Under the pieces are notes generated by a model, which saw only the letters and a list, made by a program, of their open reading frames with translations, made no database searches and was not told where the DNA came from. Below are positions 6,726 through 7,158 of a stretch of 7,158 nucleotides of DNA, piece after piece. Position numbers and translations under genes: made by a program. Every line of letters starts with the position of its first letter. The stretch's first letter is position 1. The DNA lies in assembly GCA_020849825.1 (NCBI GenBank), contig JADZFP010000622.1, forward strand, positions 1 to 7,158, read 5' to 3'. Source of the stretch: Saprospiraceae bacterium (lineage in GTDB: Bacteria; Bacteroidota; Bacteroidia; Chitinophagales; Saprospiraceae).

Positions 6726-6731
6726 AATCTT
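6726..6731 (-). repeat. NuoF-side copy of 6-bp direct repeat AAGATT
   Basis: AAGATT begins 11 nt after the nuoF stop on the minus strand and matches the hexamer directly before nuoG. Joining the two copies would leave nuoF-TAA, 17 nt, then the nuoG ATG, a spacing like those of the other nuo pairs. This supports, but does not prove, a boundary role. Confidence 0.25.
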
Positions 6732-6742
6732 GATGAAAGTAG

Positions 6743-7158
6743 TTATTGTGCCACCGGCTCCTTCACCAGCCCGTAATTCCGCTCCATACAAGCCTTCGGT
6801 TCGTTCACGTGCCATTCGAACTCCTCGCGGAAGTGACGGATGGCTGCGCTGACGGGCCAGGCTGCGGCGTCGCCGAGCGGGCAGATGGTATTGCCTTCTA
6901 TCTTTTTGGCTACGTCGGCCAGCAGGTCGATGTCGCTCATTTTGCCCTGGCCGTTTTCGAGGCGCCAGAGTACTTTTTCCATCCAGCCGGTTCCTTCGCG
7001 GCAAGGCGAGCACTGGCCGCAGGATTCGTGGTGGTAGAAGCGGGCGAAGTTCCAGGTGTTGCGCACGATGCACTGGTCTTCGTCGTACACGATAAAGCCG
7101 CCCGAACCCAGCATGGAGCCGGTGGCGAATCCGCCGTCGGCCAGGCTTTCGTAGGTCA
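6743..7158 (-). CDS. nuoF: NADH-quinone oxidoreductase subunit F (NuoF), C-terminal 138 codons
   Basis: NuoF binds NADH and FMN and holds cluster N3, the entry point of Complex I electron flow. Only the C-terminal third is in the window; the frame is open to the right edge. The visible part begins TYESLADGG, continues through SMLGSGGFIVYDED, and contains the N3 ligands: three cysteines in ESCGQCSPCREGTGW (bases 7001-7021) and the fourth in TICPLGDAAAWP (bases 6881-6883). The last residues are ERNYGLVKEPVAQ and the stop is TAA at 6743-6745. The C-terminus looks normal, so the adjacent insertion has not cut into the gene. NuoF normally lies directly before nuoG, but here three foreign genes intervene. 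The internal ATG at 7114 is not the true start. Confidence 0.97.
   Translation of the reverse strand, partial: TYESLADGGFATGSMLGSGGFIVYDEDQCIVRNTWNFARFYHHESCGQCSPCREGTGWMEKVLWRLENGQGKMSDIDLLADVAKKIEGNTICPLGDAAAWPVSAAIRHFREEFEWHVNEPKACMERNYGLVKEPVAQ

Larger units (their letters stand above)
5144..6742. other. AT-rich inserted segment between nuoF and nuoG (nuclease-like gene plus toxin-antitoxin pair)
   Basis: This roughly 1.6 kb segment separates nuoF from nuoG and carries only non-respiratory genes. Base composition falls sharply at both edges: hand counts give 38 G+C of 60 at 3841-3900 inside nuoH, but 23 of 60 at 5401-5460 and 15 of 60 at 6301-6360. No transposase, integrase or long terminal inverted repeat is visible, so the mechanism of entry is unknown. 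All three genes are co-directional with nuo and both flanking genes keep intact ends. That it was inserted is inferred from composition, gene content and the interruption of a normally adjacent gene pair; the exact endpoints are uncertain. Confidence 0.7.

Noticed and set aside
6689..6742. Promoter or terminator in the nuoF to 305-aa gene spacer
   Set aside because: A CTTAG...CTAAG inverted pair is present, but the stem is only 5 bp, with no T-tract, and I saw no convincing Bacteroidota -7/-33 promoter pattern.
5144..6742. Classical insertion sequence or integrative element
   Set aside because: No transposase, integrase, tRNA target or extended terminal inverted repeat is present, so a named mobile-element class cannot be supported.

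Overview
This window is a stretch of a respiratory Complex I (nuo) operon, read entirely on the minus strand. It most likely comes from a member of the Bacteroidota, perhaps the Cytophagales. The lineage is inferred from the gene order F-G-H-I-J-K-L, the short NuoG (309 aa, iron-sulfur part only, no molybdopterin-type domain), the NuoI sequence style, and the scarcity of strong Shine-Dalgarno sites. No 16S or other phylogenetic marker is present.

In transcription order (right to left) the layout is: the 3' part of nuoF (6743-7158, running off the right edge); three AT-rich genes that do not belong to Complex I (5148-6688); then nuoG, nuoH, nuoI, nuoJ, nuoK and the first 536 codons of nuoL (running off the left edge). 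The nuo genes form one tight transcription unit, with gaps of 15-28 nt except for 82 nt between nuoI and nuoJ. NuoF and NuoG are iron-sulfur subunits of the NADH-oxidising arm, NuoI carries two 4Fe-4S clusters towards quinone, NuoH helps form the quinone site and anchors the arm, and NuoJ, NuoK and NuoL are membrane subunits for proton translocation.

The unusual part is the 1.6 kb segment at about 5144-6742, wedged between nuoF and nuoG, which normally are neighbours. It encodes a 305-residue protein with a PD-(D/E)XK nuclease-like signature and a possible DNA-binding N-terminus, followed by a DUF2281-type antitoxin and a PIN-domain (VapC-like) toxin. All three are co-directional with nuo and neither flanking nuo gene is broken. 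The toxin stop codon lies 4 nt before the nuoG ATG, so nuoG expression must pass through the inserted toxin genes unless there is an internal promoter, which I could not see. The segment is much more AT-rich than its flanks (hand counts: 38 G+C of 60 at 3841-3900; 23 of 60 at 5401-5460; 15 of 60 at 6301-6360), which indicates acquired DNA. A 6-bp direct repeat (AAGATT on the minus strand) at both ends would, if collapsed, leave a 17-nt nuoF-nuoG gap like the other gaps in the operon.

I saw no tRNA, rRNA, CRISPR array, transposase, integrase or convincing rho-independent terminator. No stretch over 300 bases lacks a gene.
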